From NCBI RefSeq assembly GCF_002964575.1, contig NZ_POQQ01000048.1, positions 1-64,000 of the forward strand: a stretch of DNA of 64,000 bases, read 5' to 3'. The stretch is from Streptococcus suis (GTDB lineage: Bacteria > Bacillota > Bacilli > Lactobacillales > Streptococcaceae). Shown piece after piece: positions 8,211 to 18,040 of this stretch. Position 1 is the first letter of the stretch. The number at the start of each line of letters is the position of its first letter. Below the pieces are notes generated by a model that was not told the origin of the DNA, made no database searches, and saw only the letters and a list, made by a program, of their open reading frames with translations. The position numbers and the translations under genes were made by a program.

Positions 8211-8524
8211 GTTTGTTTTTGGGAGGTTTTTACACTTTCGGGAACCAGGGTGATTTTTTTAATATCTTGAACTTTGATGATACTTGTCACGCGTCGTTTG
8301 AAATTTTTCATGATCAGTCGTTGACGCTCGGTATCGTATTTGATAATATCCCCTGTAAAACTGCGGTCCCCATAGATAACATGGATGGCTGCTTTCTTAT
8401 AGAGGGCAAGCTCCAAATTGTTTTTTATCTCTTCCTTGCTGTCTGGCTCGATGGTCTTAGGAGCTTTGCTATTGCCCAAAAAGATATTGACCTGCTCTAA
8501 AATCACTTCCAAAAATCTCTTCAT
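8201..8524 (-). CDS. Hypothetical protein, possible YolD-like C-terminal domain
   Basis: I do not recognise this 107-residue protein with certainty. Residues 1-20 form an amphipathic helix (MKRFLEVILEQVNIFLG), followed by an acidic linker, then a beta-rich segment (about 45-95: AIHVIYGDRSFTGDIIKYD, then VTSIIKVQDIKKITL) that resembles the small SH3-like folds of the YolD or PRC-barrel type. The tail is polar. It is a single gene with its own ribosome binding site and shares a terminator with the convergent U32 gene. Function is unknown. Confidence 0.6.
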   Translation of the reverse strand: MKRFLEVILEQVNIFLGNSKAPKTIEPDSKEEIKNNLELALYKKAAIHVIYGDRSFTGDIIKYDTERQRLIMKNFKRRVTSIIKVQDIKKITLVPESVKTSQKQTKG

Positions 8525-8616
8525 GGCATTATCCTTTCAAACTTGGTATAATTATAGTAACGAATTTTCGCAAAAATGACAAGTTTTTTCGAACAAATAA
8601 GTGAAGGAGGTAACAA

Positions 8617-8832
8617 ATGGCAGAATTTACATTTGAAATTGAAGAGAAACTTTTAGTCCTGTCTGAGAATGATAAGGGCTGGACCAAGGAGCTGAATCGT
8701 GTATCCTTTAATGGTGCACCAGCCAAGTATGACATCCGAACTTGGAGTCCCGACCATACCAAGATGGGTAAGGGAATCACGCTCAGCAATGAAGAATTCC
8801 AAGTGCTCTTGGATGCATTTGCTAATAAATAA
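8617..8832 (+). CDS. YdbC/PC4-like ssDNA-binding protein
   Basis: The 71-residue protein has the compact beta-sheet plus C-terminal helix pattern of the YdbC family (PF02229-like PC4 fold). It begins MAEFTFEIEEKLLVLSE, has the central WTKELNRVSFNG and YDIRTWSPDHTKMGKGITL segments, and ends with a helix EEFQVLLDAF. Lactococcal YdbC binds single-stranded DNA and resembles eukaryotic PC4, so a nucleic-acid binding role is expected. It has an excellent GAAGGAGG ribosome binding site, and a terminator follows immediately. Confidence 0.85.
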   Translation: MAEFTFEIEEKLLVLSENDKGWTKELNRVSFNGAPAKYDIRTWSPDHTKMGKGITLSNEEFQVLLDAFANK

Positions 8833-8864
8833 AAGAAGCCTAAGCGAAAAAGGCTTCTTTTTTT
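8832..8864. terminator. Terminator overlapping the bioY 3' end
   Basis: AAAGAAGCC (8832-8840) pairs with GGCTTCTTT (8852-8860) and a T run continues to 8864. The right arm encodes the last codons of the convergent bioY gene. Confidence 0.85.
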
Positions 8865-9379
8865 GTGATGGGTTGGAGGAGGCGGTGGCAGACAGTAACC
8901 AAGGCAATTTTTGCCAAATCAGGAAGGATAAAGGGTAGAACCGTCCATGCCAATGTATCTGACCAGCTAGCACCTGAAACAAGCTTAAAGACCAAGAAAC
9001 CGATAAGGAAACAGACAGCAGTTCCTAGTAGACAGGCTAAGAAAACCGTCACTGGTGAGGAATCTGATCTGGTGAGGGCAGAAGTAAGCGCAGCATAGAC
9101 TAGGAAGCCCCATAAAAAGCCTGCGGTTGGTCCGACAAGGGCAGCAAAACCACCTGAAAATCCAGCAAAGACAGGAAGTCCGACAGCTCCCAAGGTCAAG
9201 TAGAGAGCTACGCCAGCAAGAGCTTCTTTTGGTTTGTAGAGACAGGCGATTAGTCCAATAGCTAAGGTCTGAAGAGTAAAGGGAACAGGGCCGATAGAGA
9301 GGCTGATTTGAGACAAGGCAGCAATAAGAGCTGTTCCGATAGCGATGTAAACAAGAGATTTAGTAGAATGGTTTGTCAT
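8840..9379 (-). CDS. bioY: BioY, biotin ECF transporter S component
   Basis: This 179-residue membrane protein has about six hydrophobic segments and the BioY family pattern, including IAIGTALIAALSQIS at the N-terminus, PVPFTLQTLAIGL, the glycine-rich LTLGAVGLPVFAGFSGG and a GPTAGFLWGF segment. BioY binds biotin and works with the shared ECF module (EcfA, EcfA', EcfT), not encoded in this window. The promoter and a predicted BirA operator at 9381-9412 indicate repression by biotin-bound BirA, so the gene would be on when biotin is scarce. Monocistronic. Confidence 0.93.
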   Translation of the reverse strand: MTNHSTKSLVYIAIGTALIAALSQISLSIGPVPFTLQTLAIGLIACLYKPKEALAGVALYLTLGAVGLPVFAGFSGGFAALVGPTAGFLWGFLVYAALTSALTRSDSSPVTVFLACLLGTAVCFLIGFLVFKLVSGASWSDTLAWTVLPFILPDLAKIALVTVCHRLLQPITKKEAFFA

Positions 9380-9380
9380 T

Positions 9381-9412
9381 TTGTTATCCTTTTTATTTTT
9401 CTAGGTTAACAA
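9381..9412 (-). promoter_or_regulatory. Predicted BirA operator upstream of bioY
   Basis: On the minus strand TTGTTAACC is followed after 14 bases by GGATAACAA, matching the Firmicute BirA consensus TTGTTAACC-N14-GGTTAACAA at 17 of 18 half-site positions as I recall that motif. It covers the expected transcription start and the ribosome binding site of bioY. Confidence 0.75.
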
Positions 9413-9413
9413 A

Positions 9414-9442
9414 ATTATAGACATTCTAGCCATGAAAGTCAA
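9414..9442 (-). promoter_or_regulatory. bioY promoter
   Basis: On the minus strand TTGACT (9442-9437) and TATAAT (9419-9414) are 17 bases apart, nearly ideal for the housekeeping sigma factor. The predicted BirA operator begins two bases downstream of the -10. Confidence 0.8.
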
Positions 9443-9563
9443 TGCTTCCACCATCGGCTGTCACAGTGTTATAGTTTTTACTTATAGGTGTAGATAGAAA
9501 ATTTATATTATGCAGGCTTAGTCATTCATGCTAAAATGATAAAAAAAGAAAGCGAGCCTAACT

Positions 9564-10301
9564 ATGTCAGAACTACTTGAAATTTACCGTACACTTAAAT
9601 CCAAAACTTGGGTGGATTTGACCCATCAAATCAATGAGCATAGCCCTCATTTTCCAGCCCTTCCAGCCTTGGAGAAAAAGGCTTTATTTACCCATAAAGA
9701 TGGATTTTTTGTAGAGCAATTTACAGTTGTTGGGCAATATGGTACCCATATCGATCCACCTATTCACTTTGTTGAAGGGGCTCGCTATCTGGATGAGATT
9801 GACTTGAAAGATTTACTTCTACCGCTTTATGTGATTGATAAGTCCGAAGCGGTTGCTGCCAATAATGACTATGAGATTAGCAAGCAAGATATTTTGGATT
9901 TTGAGGCTGAGCATGGCCCAATTGCACCAGAATCTTTTGTCGCTTTTCGTTCAGATTGGTCAAAACGTTGGCCAAGTCAGGATGCTGTGCGAAACTTGGA
10001 TGATCAAGGTGTGCAACATACACCAGGTTGGAGCCATGAAGCCCTAGAATATTTGATTGAAGAACGCAAGGTAAAAGCTGTTGGTCATGAAACCTTGGAT
10101 ACGGATTCAGGTCTTTCCGCTGCCAAAAACGGTGGTAGCCTACCAGAAGAATATTATCTCTTGTCCAAAGACATCTACCAGTTGGAAGTCTTGAATAATC
10201 TTGATCAGGTGCCAGCAAGTGGAGCCTTGATTTCCATTGCCTTCCCACACTGGGAAAAGGCATCAGGTTCGCCAGTGCGTGCTATTGCTATTTTGCCATA
10301 A
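9564..10301 (+). CDS. Cyclase-family protein (kynurenine formamidase fold)
   Basis: The 245-residue protein belongs to the metal-dependent cyclase/hydrolase family PF04199. The signature is visible as DLTHQIN near residue 19 and QYGTHIDPPIHF near residues 58-69, where the two His and the Asp bind metal; a third ligand region is GHETLDTDSG near 172-181. Relatives include kynurenine formamidase and isatin hydrolase, but no tryptophan-catabolic neighbours are present, so the substrate is unknown. It is a single gene with its own terminator. Confidence 0.85.
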   Translation: MSELLEIYRTLKSKTWVDLTHQINEHSPHFPALPALEKKALFTHKDGFFVEQFTVVGQYGTHIDPPIHFVEGARYLDEIDLKDLLLPLYVIDKSEAVAANNDYEISKQDILDFEAEHGPIAPESFVAFRSDWSKRWPSQDAVRNLDDQGVQHTPGWSHEALEYLIEERKVKAVGHETLDTDSGLSAAKNGGSLPEEYYLLSKDIYQLEVLNNLDQVPASGALISIAFPHWEKASGSPVRAIAILP

Positions 10302-10306
10302 GGAAA

Positions 10307-10350
10307 AAAAGACCAGACAGTGTACTTACTTACACAAGTCTGGCTTTTTT
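10307..10350 (+). terminator. Terminator after the cyclase-family gene
   Basis: CCAGAC (10313-10318) and GTCTGG (10338-10343) close a long loop that itself contains AGTGTA / TACACA pairing; flanking A and T runs extend the stem, and T residues end at 10350. Confidence 0.8.
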
Positions 10351-10353
10351 CTT

Positions 10354-10457
10354 ATACTCAATGAAAATCAAAAGCAGACTAGGCGACGCAGATGCAGATA
10401 GAACTGAAGTTCATCAAATCAAGTCAACAACGTTTGCTTTTGATTTTCGAAGAGTAT
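10354..10457. repeat. 104-bp palindromic miniature repeat (RUP-like)
   Basis: The ends form inverted repeats: the left begins ATACTCAATGAAAATC and the right, read in reverse complement, begins ATACTCTTCGAAAATC; 20 of 23 positions agree. The interior holds a small GAACT / AGTTC hairpin. Ends of this type are those I recall for pneumococcal RUP elements, IS630-related miniature elements of about 107 bp. The right end touches the gor stop codon, whose first base in plus coordinates is 10457. Confidence 0.7.
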
Positions 10458-11806
10458 TAACGCATGGTAACAAATTCTTCCGAGCCAGTTGGATGGATGG
10501 CTACAACGGCATCAAATTCTTCTTTGGTTGCTCCCATCTTGATGGCAACAGAAAAGCCTTGAATCATTTCATCAACTCCATAGCCAATTCCGTGTAATCC
10601 GACAACCTGTTCATTTTCTCCGACAGTTACCAATTTAAACTTAGCCATTTGGCGATTGCTTGCTAGGGCAGTGTACATAGAAGTAAAGGCTGAAGTATAG
10701 ACTTTTACATTGTCCTGACCATATTGGGCGATGGCTTCTTCTTCGGTTAGACCGACTGTTCCGATAGCGGGATGAGAAAAGACAACAGTTGGGATGGTTG
10801 AATAATCCATTTTGGCAGTTGGTTTGTTGTTGAAGAGGCGTTCAGCCAACAAGCGACCTGCCTTGATGGCTACTGGGGTCAATTCTTTTTCCCCTGTCAC
10901 ATCACCAAGGGCGTAAATGCCTGGGATACCAGTTTCTTGGTATTCATCAACGACGATATGACCAGATGGTGCGAGTTGCACACCAGCGGCTTCAAGGTTG
11001 AGTTTGTCCACATTTGGCTTGCGTCCGATAGCCCAGAGAACCTGTTGAGCAGTATGGCTACTTCCATCTTCAAAGTTGATTTGAATGAGGCCATCCTCCG
11101 TTTTTTCTAGGCTGACAGGTGTTTTCCCTGTATGGAGAGGGAGGTTGGTACGCTCCATTTCTTCCATCAATGCTTGGATGATGTAGCTATCAAAATTACG
11201 AAGGGGGCGATTGCCACGGACAAAGAGGTCAGTTTTGACACCAAGTCCGTGGAGAAGTCCAGCCATTTCGACAGCAATATAGCCAGCCCCGATGACTGCT
11301 ACAGATGTAGGCAATTCTTCCCAAGCAAAGACATCATCCGATACGATGCCGAGCTCACTACCTGGAATATTTGGCACAGCAGGCTGTGCCCCAGTGGCAA
11401 TGACAATGTGCTTGGCACGAATGAGTTGCCCATTGACTTCCACCGTTTGGGAATCAACAAAGCGAGCAAAACCCTTGATCACTTCAACTCCGTTATTATG
11501 AAAGGTATTCCCATAGGAAGTACGGGAACGTTCAATGTAGGCTTCACGGTTTTTACGCAAGGTAGCAAAATCAAACGTCACTTCCTGGCTGGTAAATCCA
11601 TACTCTGGACCATAGTGATGAATGGCTTCCGCCACTTGAGAACCGTACCACATGATTTTTTTAGGAACACAGCCAAGATTGACACAGGTACCGCCTAGAT
11701 TGCTCCCCTCGATAACAGCCGCTTTTGCCCCATACATAGCAGCACGGTTCATGGTAGCAATACCTCCGCTACCTCCCCCAATGGCAATGATATCAAATTC
11801 CTTCAT
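10457..11806 (-). CDS. gor: Glutathione-disulfide reductase
   Basis: The 449-residue flavoprotein reduces oxidised glutathione with NADPH and supports thiol redox balance. It shows the FAD-binding GGGSGG motif at residues 10-15, the redox disulfide C41/C46 in GGTCVNLGC, the NADPH-binding GAGYIAVE near residue 172, the second FAD motif IYALGDV near residue 294, and the C-terminal HPTGSEE that supplies the catalytic His-Glu pair. Size is right for the family. Streptococci often import glutathione and keep Gor for it. The gene is divergent from the exporter operon at 12021, and a miniature repeat abuts its stop. Confidence 0.95.
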   Translation of the reverse strand: MKEFDIIAIGGGSGGIATMNRAAMYGAKAAVIEGSNLGGTCVNLGCVPKKIMWYGSQVAEAIHHYGPEYGFTSQEVTFDFATLRKNREAYIERSRTSYGNTFHNNGVEVIKGFARFVDSQTVEVNGQLIRAKHIVIATGAQPAVPNIPGSELGIVSDDVFAWEELPTSVAVIGAGYIAVEMAGLLHGLGVKTDLFVRGNRPLRNFDSYIIQALMEEMERTNLPLHTGKTPVSLEKTEDGLIQINFEDGSSHTAQQVLWAIGRKPNVDKLNLEAAGVQLAPSGHIVVDEYQETGIPGIYALGDVTGEKELTPVAIKAGRLLAERLFNNKPTAKMDYSTIPTVVFSHPAIGTVGLTEEEAIAQYGQDNVKVYTSAFTSMYTALASNRQMAKFKLVTVGENEQVVGLHGIGYGVDEMIQGFSVAIKMGATKEEFDAVVAIHPTGSEEFVTMR

Positions 11807-11884
11807 GAGTTTTTCCCTTCTAAATAATAACCTATCTTCATTCTACCCTTTTTTTATTTTTCAATCAAAAATCCGCTACGTTGG

Positions 11885-11900
11885 CTTACAAAATTGTAAG
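11885..11900. promoter_or_regulatory. Perfect 7-bp inverted repeat, candidate operator
   Basis: CTTACAA and TTGTAAG are separated by two bases in the intergenic region between the divergent gor and exporter operons. It lies 44 bases upstream of the exporter -35. The responsible regulator is unknown. Confidence 0.4.
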
Positions 11901-11943
11901 TTGGAAAAATGCCGAACTTTTTATAAAATGTTTAAGAAAACAC

Positions 11944-11972
11944 TTGCAAATATCTGTGTATTCGTGTATTAT
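11944..11972 (+). promoter_or_regulatory. Promoter of the MacAB-type exporter operon
   Basis: TTGCAA (11944-11949) and TATTAT (11967-11972) are separated by 17 bases, about 50 bases before the adaptor start codon. Confidence 0.6.
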
Positions 11973-12020
11973 ATAGACAATACAAAATAAATATGTTTTG
12001 AATAGAGAAGGAGTATCCAT

Positions 12021-13184
12021 ATGTTAAAGACAAAGAAAGCTAAAATTGCTTTGTTTAGTGGTCTTGGTGTTGCGGCTGTCGCCTTAATCGGTGGTGCCTT
12101 GGTATTTGGAGGTGTACTGGGCGGTTCGACAACTGGCACAGAACAAGTAGCCCCTAGCTTGACCTACACCCTTGCAAAAGAAGGCTCTATTGCCTCATCA
12201 ACCTTATTGACAGGAACCATCTCTGCTGCGGAAGAACAGTATGTTTATTATGATGCTTCCAAGGGAGATTTGAGTGAGGTCTTGGTTGAACCAGGTGCCC
12301 AGGTAGAAGTTGGTACTCCTTTGGTTAGTTACGATGCAACAGAATTGCAAGCGGCCTTAGATACAGCCGTGCGTGGTCGGGATAAGATTGGGCGTCAGAT
12401 TTATGACTTGAAAAACAATGGTCAAACTGTTCAAGCAACAGGCGATGCTGCAACGGATGAGGCAGCCACTGCAGCAGCTCAACGTTCAGTGGATTCCCAA
12501 TTAGCTGACTTGAATGATTCTTATGCAGATGCGCAAGCAGCAGTGGACAAGGCCTATACAGCTTTGACAGAAGCAACTATCTATAGCACGGTCGCAGGTA
12601 CAGTAGTGGAAGTCAATAAATCGGTTGCCAAAAGTTCGGCGACTAGTCAGACCGTTGTTCATATCGTCAACCAAGGTAGCTTGCAGGTAACAGGTAATTT
12701 GACGGAATACGACTTGGCCAATATTGCCGTAGACCAAGAAGTCAAATTGACCAGCAAGGTTTACCCAGATAAGACATGGACTGGTAAGATTACCTATATT
12801 TCTAACTATCCATCAACTGAACAAGCAACCAGTGTAGCAACAGGAACTAGTGGTGGTTCAGGTGCCAAGTATCCTTTTAAAGCTGCCTTGACCAGTGAAT
12901 TGGGCGAATTGAAACAAGGTTTTACTGTCAATATTGAAGTGGTCAATACTACCAACCATATTTTGATTCCTGTAACAGCAGTTGTACCAGAAGGCGATAA
13001 AAACTTTGTGTGGACCATTGTTGAAGGAAAGGCTAAAAAAGTAGAGGTCACTCTTGGAAATGCAGATGCTCTCAATCAAGAGGTGACAGCAGGTATTGCA
13101 GCAGGGGATCAGGTCATCACCATTCCAACTCCAGACCTTGAAGAAGGAAAAGAGGTTGAAGCCAATGAAGAACCAGCTAATTAG
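12021..13184 (+). CDS. MacA-like periplasmic-adaptor-type subunit of an ABC exporter
   Basis: The 387-residue protein has one N-terminal membrane anchor (about residues 9-33) and an extracytoplasmic part with lipoyl/biotinyl-like halves (VEPGAQVEVGTPLVSYD near 94-110 and TIYSTVAGTVVEV near 190), a short coiled-coil hairpin between them, and a C-terminal beta-barrel with ALTSELGELKQGFTVNIEV and VTAVVPEGDKN. This is the RND/MacA adaptor layout adapted to a Gram-positive cell. It overlaps the ATPase gene by 20 bases, indicating translational coupling. The set resembles the pneumococcal Spr0693-0695 MacAB-like pump, linked to resistance to peptides; substrate here is inference. Confidence 0.88.
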   Translation: MLKTKKAKIALFSGLGVAAVALIGGALVFGGVLGGSTTGTEQVAPSLTYTLAKEGSIASSTLLTGTISAAEEQYVYYDASKGDLSEVLVEPGAQVEVGTPLVSYDATELQAALDTAVRGRDKIGRQIYDLKNNGQTVQATGDAATDEAATAAAQRSVDSQLADLNDSYADAQAAVDKAYTALTEATIYSTVAGTVVEVNKSVAKSSATSQTVVHIVNQGSLQVTGNLTEYDLANIAVDQEVKLTSKVYPDKTWTGKITYISNYPSTEQATSVATGTSGGSGAKYPFKAALTSELGELKQGFTVNIEVVNTTNHILIPVTAVVPEGDKNFVWTIVEGKAKKVEVTLGNADALNQEVTAGIAAGDQVITIPTPDLEEGKEVEANEEPAN

Positions 13185-13860
13185 ATTAACCAATATCAAT
13201 AAATCCTATAAAAACGGTGACCAAGAACTTCGTGTCCTTAAAGATATTGATTTAGAAGTGGAAGAAGGGGAATTTCTAGCCATTATGGGTCCTTCGGGTT
13301 CAGGGAAATCAACCTTGATGAACATTATCGGTCTTCTTGATCGGTCAACAACAGGAAATTATTGGTTGGAAGGTGAAGAAGTCAGTCAACTGTCTGAGAA
13401 GAAATTAGCTTCCGTTCGTAATGACCAAATTGGTTTCGTCTTCCAACAATTCTTCTTGCTTTCCAAACTCAATGCCCTTCAAAATGTTGAATTGCCCTTA
13501 ATTTATGCAGGAGTTCCAGCCAATCAACGTAAAAAATTAGCCAAGCGTTATTTGGAAAAAGTAGAGTTGGCAGAACGGATGACCCACCTACCGTCAGAAT
13601 TATCAGGTGGACAAAAACAGCGGGTTGCCATTGCGCGTGCATTGGTCAATACACCAGCTATTATTCTGGCGGATGAGCCTACTGGAGCCTTGGATACAAA
13701 GACAGGTGAGCAAATTATGGAACTCTTGACAGAGTTGAATAATGAAGGCAAGACCATTATTATGGTTACACACGAGCCTGAGATTGCAGCCTATGCCAAA
13801 CGTAAAATAGTCTTGCGTGATGGAATTATTACGGAAGATAGTAGAAGGGAGGAGGTATAG
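13165..13860 (+). CDS. ABC exporter ATPase (MacB-type)
   Basis: The start MKNQLIRLTNINKSY at 13165 gives 231 residues, the usual size; AGAGG lies upstream inside the adaptor gene. Walker A is GPSGSGKS near residue 40, the signature is LSGGQKQR near 143, Walker B is ILADEPTGALD near 165, and the switch His is in VTHEPE near 200. It powers the tripartite exporter with the adaptor before it and the permease that starts one base after its stop codon. Confidence 0.92.
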   Translation: MKNQLIRLTNINKSYKNGDQELRVLKDIDLEVEEGEFLAIMGPSGSGKSTLMNIIGLLDRSTTGNYWLEGEEVSQLSEKKLASVRNDQIGFVFQQFFLLSKLNALQNVELPLIYAGVPANQRKKLAKRYLEKVELAERMTHLPSELSGGQKQRVAIARALVNTPAIILADEPTGALDTKTGEQIMELLTELNNEGKTIIMVTHEPEIAAYAKRKIVLRDGIITEDSRREEV

Positions 13861-15111
13861 ATGGAAAACTGGAAGTTTGCCCTAAAATCTATCCTAGCCC
13901 ACAAGATGCGTTCCCTCTTGACTATGTTAGGTATTATCATTGGTGTGGCTGCAGTGGTTATCATTGTGGCATTGGGAACAGGGATGTCCAAGAGCATAGA
14001 AAAGGCACTGGCAGGTGACCAAAATAATGTTCAGGTCTATTTTACTTCCTATATTGCTCCAGAAGGTGCAGGATCAACTGGAATCTTCGGTGGTATTGTT
14101 GGCGGAGAAGTGTCAATGGAAGAAGAACCAGATTTGACAGACTCCATGCTGCAAGGACTCTTAGAGATTGATGGGATTAGTAACTACTATATCAGTAATT
14201 CAAATATGGCAGAGGTTTCATTTGGAAACAAAAAGGCTGAAAATGTTAACATAAATGGGGTTAGCCAGTCATACTTTACTGTCAAGGAATTTGAAATCTT
14301 AGCAGGTCGTCAATTTACTGCCAATGATTATAGTCGTTTTTCTCGCATCATCATGTTGGATGTTGCCTTGGCTGAAAAATTATTTGGGTCCATCGAGTCT
14401 TCTCTAAACCAGACAGTTAGTGTCAATGACAATTCATACCTTGTTGTCGGTGTTTACAAAGATCCAAAAGCGGGTACAGCCCTCTACGGGATGAATTCTG
14501 GAGGAAATGCTGTCATGACCAATACGCAGTTGGCTGCTGAAATGGGCATGAAAGAAAATAGTGGTCTGTATGTTCATGTTGATGATGTGAGTCGAGCTGG
14601 TGAACTCGGTCAAGCTGCTGCAGATTATTTAACGAGAGTCACTGGCTTGAAAGAGGCAAGATACAACATCTATGATATGTCGGCTATGTTGGATTCCCTT
14701 AGGACAGAAATGGCAGGGGTCACCATGTTTATCGGTGCAGTTGCTGGTATTTCGCTTTTAGTCGGTGGTATTGGTGTAATGAACATCATGCTGGTATCTG
14801 TGACTGAGCGGACTCGAGAAATCGGTCTCCGTAAAGCTCTTGGAGCAACCCGAGGAAATATCTTGATGCAGTTCTTGATTGAAGCTATGGTATTGACTAC
14901 TTTGGGCGGAGGAATTGGACTAGCTATCGCTCAAGCTATTGTGTTTACTCTCAACGCTACAAAGGTTATGGGAGAAATGACGGCTGAAATTTCAATTCCA
15001 GTTGTTCTGGGAAGTCTGGCATTTTCAGCAGCAGTCGGTATTGTCTTCGGTGTTCTTCCTGCTAATAAGGCATCTAAGTTGGATCCGATTGAAGCATTAC
15101 GTTACGAATAA
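13861..15111 (+). CDS. ABC exporter permease (MacB/FtsX-type)
   Basis: The 416-residue permease has the MacB arrangement: a first transmembrane helix at about 17-40 (MRSLLTMLGIIIGVAAVV), a large extracytoplasmic domain (about 45-275), and three C-terminal helices with the FtsX-domain sequence (MNIMLVSVTERTREIGLRKA), ending in the conserved PANKASKLDPIEALRYE tail. The gene abuts the ATPase stop, so the three genes form one operon. No sensor kinase or regulator is adjacent. Confidence 0.92.
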   Translation: MENWKFALKSILAHKMRSLLTMLGIIIGVAAVVIIVALGTGMSKSIEKALAGDQNNVQVYFTSYIAPEGAGSTGIFGGIVGGEVSMEEEPDLTDSMLQGLLEIDGISNYYISNSNMAEVSFGNKKAENVNINGVSQSYFTVKEFEILAGRQFTANDYSRFSRIIMLDVALAEKLFGSIESSLNQTVSVNDNSYLVVGVYKDPKAGTALYGMNSGGNAVMTNTQLAAEMGMKENSGLYVHVDDVSRAGELGQAAADYLTRVTGLKEARYNIYDMSAMLDSLRTEMAGVTMFIGAVAGISLLVGGIGVMNIMLVSVTERTREIGLRKALGATRGNILMQFLIEAMVLTTLGGGIGLAIAQAIVFTLNATKVMGEMTAEISIPVVLGSLAFSAAVGIVFGVLPANKASKLDPIEALRYE

Positions 15112-15116
15112 GATGT

Positions 15117-15151
15117 AAAACGATTAGGTTTGCCTAGTCGTTTTATTTTTT
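15117..15151 (+). terminator. Terminator of the exporter operon
   Basis: AAAACGATTAGG (15117-15128) pairs with CCTAGTCGTTTT (15133-15144) around a TTTG loop with one mismatch, followed by a T-rich tract. Confidence 0.85.
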
Positions 15152-15162
15152 GAGCAAATGCC

Positions 15163-15191
15163 TTGACTGTATCACTAATTAGTAATAAAAT
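15163..15191 (+). promoter_or_regulatory. Promoter with palindrome in the spacer
   Basis: TTGACT (15163-15168) and TAAAAT (15186-15191) are 17 bases apart. The spacer contains the perfect palindrome ACTAATTAGT at 15174-15183, a likely repressor site of MarR or HxlR size controlling the monooxygenase gene. Confidence 0.6.
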
Positions 15192-15232
15192 AAAACCATC
15201 AAATAAGTAATGGATGTAAAGGAGAACACATC

Positions 15233-16297
15233 ATGGTAGAATTAGGTATTTCCACATTTGGCGAAACAACTCCACTAGAAAAAACAGGGAAAACGTACAG
15301 CCACGACGAGCGGATCCGTCAGCTAGTCAAAGAAATCGAACTAGCTGATGCGGTGGGGCTTGATGTATATGGGATTGGGGAGCATCACCGAGAAGATTTT
15401 GCGGTTTCTGCACCTGAGATTGTGCTGGCAGCTGGTGCCGTCAATACCAAGCATATCAAGCTAACATCAGCAGTTTCAATCCTTTCTTCCATGGACCCTG
15501 TACGACTTTATCAGCAGTACACCACCATTGATGCTTTGTCAAATGGCAGAGCGGAAATCATGGCGGGTCGTGGTTCCTTTACGGAGTCATTCCCCTTGTT
15601 TGGCTATGATCTCCATGATTATGAAGAACTCTTCGATGAAAAGTTGGATATGCTTCTGGAAATCGATAAGGAAACCAATCTCAAGTGGGATGGGCATTTT
15701 ACCCAGTCAGTCGATAATAAGCCAGTCTATCCACGTCCTGTCCAAGAAGATTTTCCCATTTGGGTGGCAACTGGGGGCAATGTAGAATCCACTATCAAGA
15801 TTGCTAAGAAAGGCTTGCCGATTGTGTATGCAGTCATTGGTGCAGGTGCCCATCGCTTTAAACCTTTAGTCGATGCCTATCGCAAGGTTGCCCGCAACTC
15901 AGGTCATGATCCAAAGAAAACGAAAGTTGCAGCTCATTCTTGGGGTTGGATTGCAGACGACCATGACAAGGCTGTGGAAGAATACTATCATCCAACCAAA
16001 GTAATTACGGACAATATTGCCAAAGACCGTCCACATTGGAGCGAGATGACCAAGGCGCAATATCTCTACTCCCTGACAGACGAAGGGGCAACCATCGTCG
16101 GAGATCCAAAACGAGTTGCTGAAAAAATCATCAAGACCATTGAAACACTTGACTTGGACCGTTTCTTCCTCCATCTCCCAATAGGCTCAATGCCGCATGA
16201 AGATGTTCTCCGTGCCATCGAACTCTACGGAACAGAAGTCGCGCCAATCGTCCGAGCATATTTTGCTAAGAAAGAAGAGAATCAGTCTCAAGACTGA
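15233..16297 (+). CDS. LLM-class flavin-dependent oxidoreductase
   Basis: The 354-residue protein belongs to the bacterial luciferase-like monooxygenase family. Family features include the N-terminal ELGISTFGE strand, GIGEHHREDF near residue 47 where the His pair contributes to the active site, the TSAVSILSS strand and GRAEIMAGRGSF near residue 104, and the QEDFPIWVATGG segment near 167. It should use reduced FMN supplied by a separate reductase; the substrate is unknown. It has a strong promoter with an operator-like palindrome and its own terminator, so it is probably induced by a specific signal. Confidence 0.88.
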   Translation: MVELGISTFGETTPLEKTGKTYSHDERIRQLVKEIELADAVGLDVYGIGEHHREDFAVSAPEIVLAAGAVNTKHIKLTSAVSILSSMDPVRLYQQYTTIDALSNGRAEIMAGRGSFTESFPLFGYDLHDYEELFDEKLDMLLEIDKETNLKWDGHFTQSVDNKPVYPRPVQEDFPIWVATGGNVESTIKIAKKGLPIVYAVIGAGAHRFKPLVDAYRKVARNSGHDPKKTKVAAHSWGWIADDHDKAVEEYYHPTKVITDNIAKDRPHWSEMTKAQYLYSLTDEGATIVGDPKRVAEKIIKTIETLDLDRFFLHLPIGSMPHEDVLRAIELYGTEVAPIVRAYFAKKEENQSQD

Positions 16298-16359
16298 TGA
16301 GATAGTTGATAAGATGAGCTATACTATAGTTAATCCTAAATATTTTTCATAATCTCCTT

Positions 16360-16389
16360 AAAAGCTTGGTCAGTTGACCAGGCTTTTTT
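16360..16389 (+). terminator. Terminator of the LLM oxidoreductase gene
   Basis: An AAAAGC-TTGGTCA arm pairs with TGACCA-GGCTTTT across a two-base loop, followed by T residues. Confidence 0.8.
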
Positions 16390-16394
16390 GCGTA

Positions 16395-16423
16395 CAAAAA
16401 TACTCTTGGAATTTCCAAGAGTA
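16395..16423 (-). terminator. Terminator of lysS
   Basis: TACTCTTGGA (16401-16410) and TCCAAGAGTA (16414-16423) form a perfect 10-bp stem with a 3-base loop; on the minus strand five T residues follow. Confidence 0.85.
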
Positions 16424-16458
16424 TGTTCAGTAGCAGTGGTGAAAAAGTTTGTTGTCAC

Positions 16459-17985
<1,527 letters not shown>

Positions 17986-18012
17986 TTATCATAGAATAGG
18001 CAAAAAATCAGC

Positions 18013-18040
18013 AAAAAAGAAAGCAAGAAACTGCTTTCTT
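18013..18040 (-). terminator. Terminator of the DUF368-YbaK-phosphatase operon
   Basis: AAGAAAGCA (18017-18025) pairs with TGCTTTCTT (18032-18040), overlapping the phosphatase stop codon; on the minus strand a T run follows. Confidence 0.85.

Noticed and set aside
10361..10597. 79-codon plus-strand ORF across the miniature repeat and gor
   Set aside because: It is antisense to gor and starts inside a non-coding repeat, with no ribosome site.
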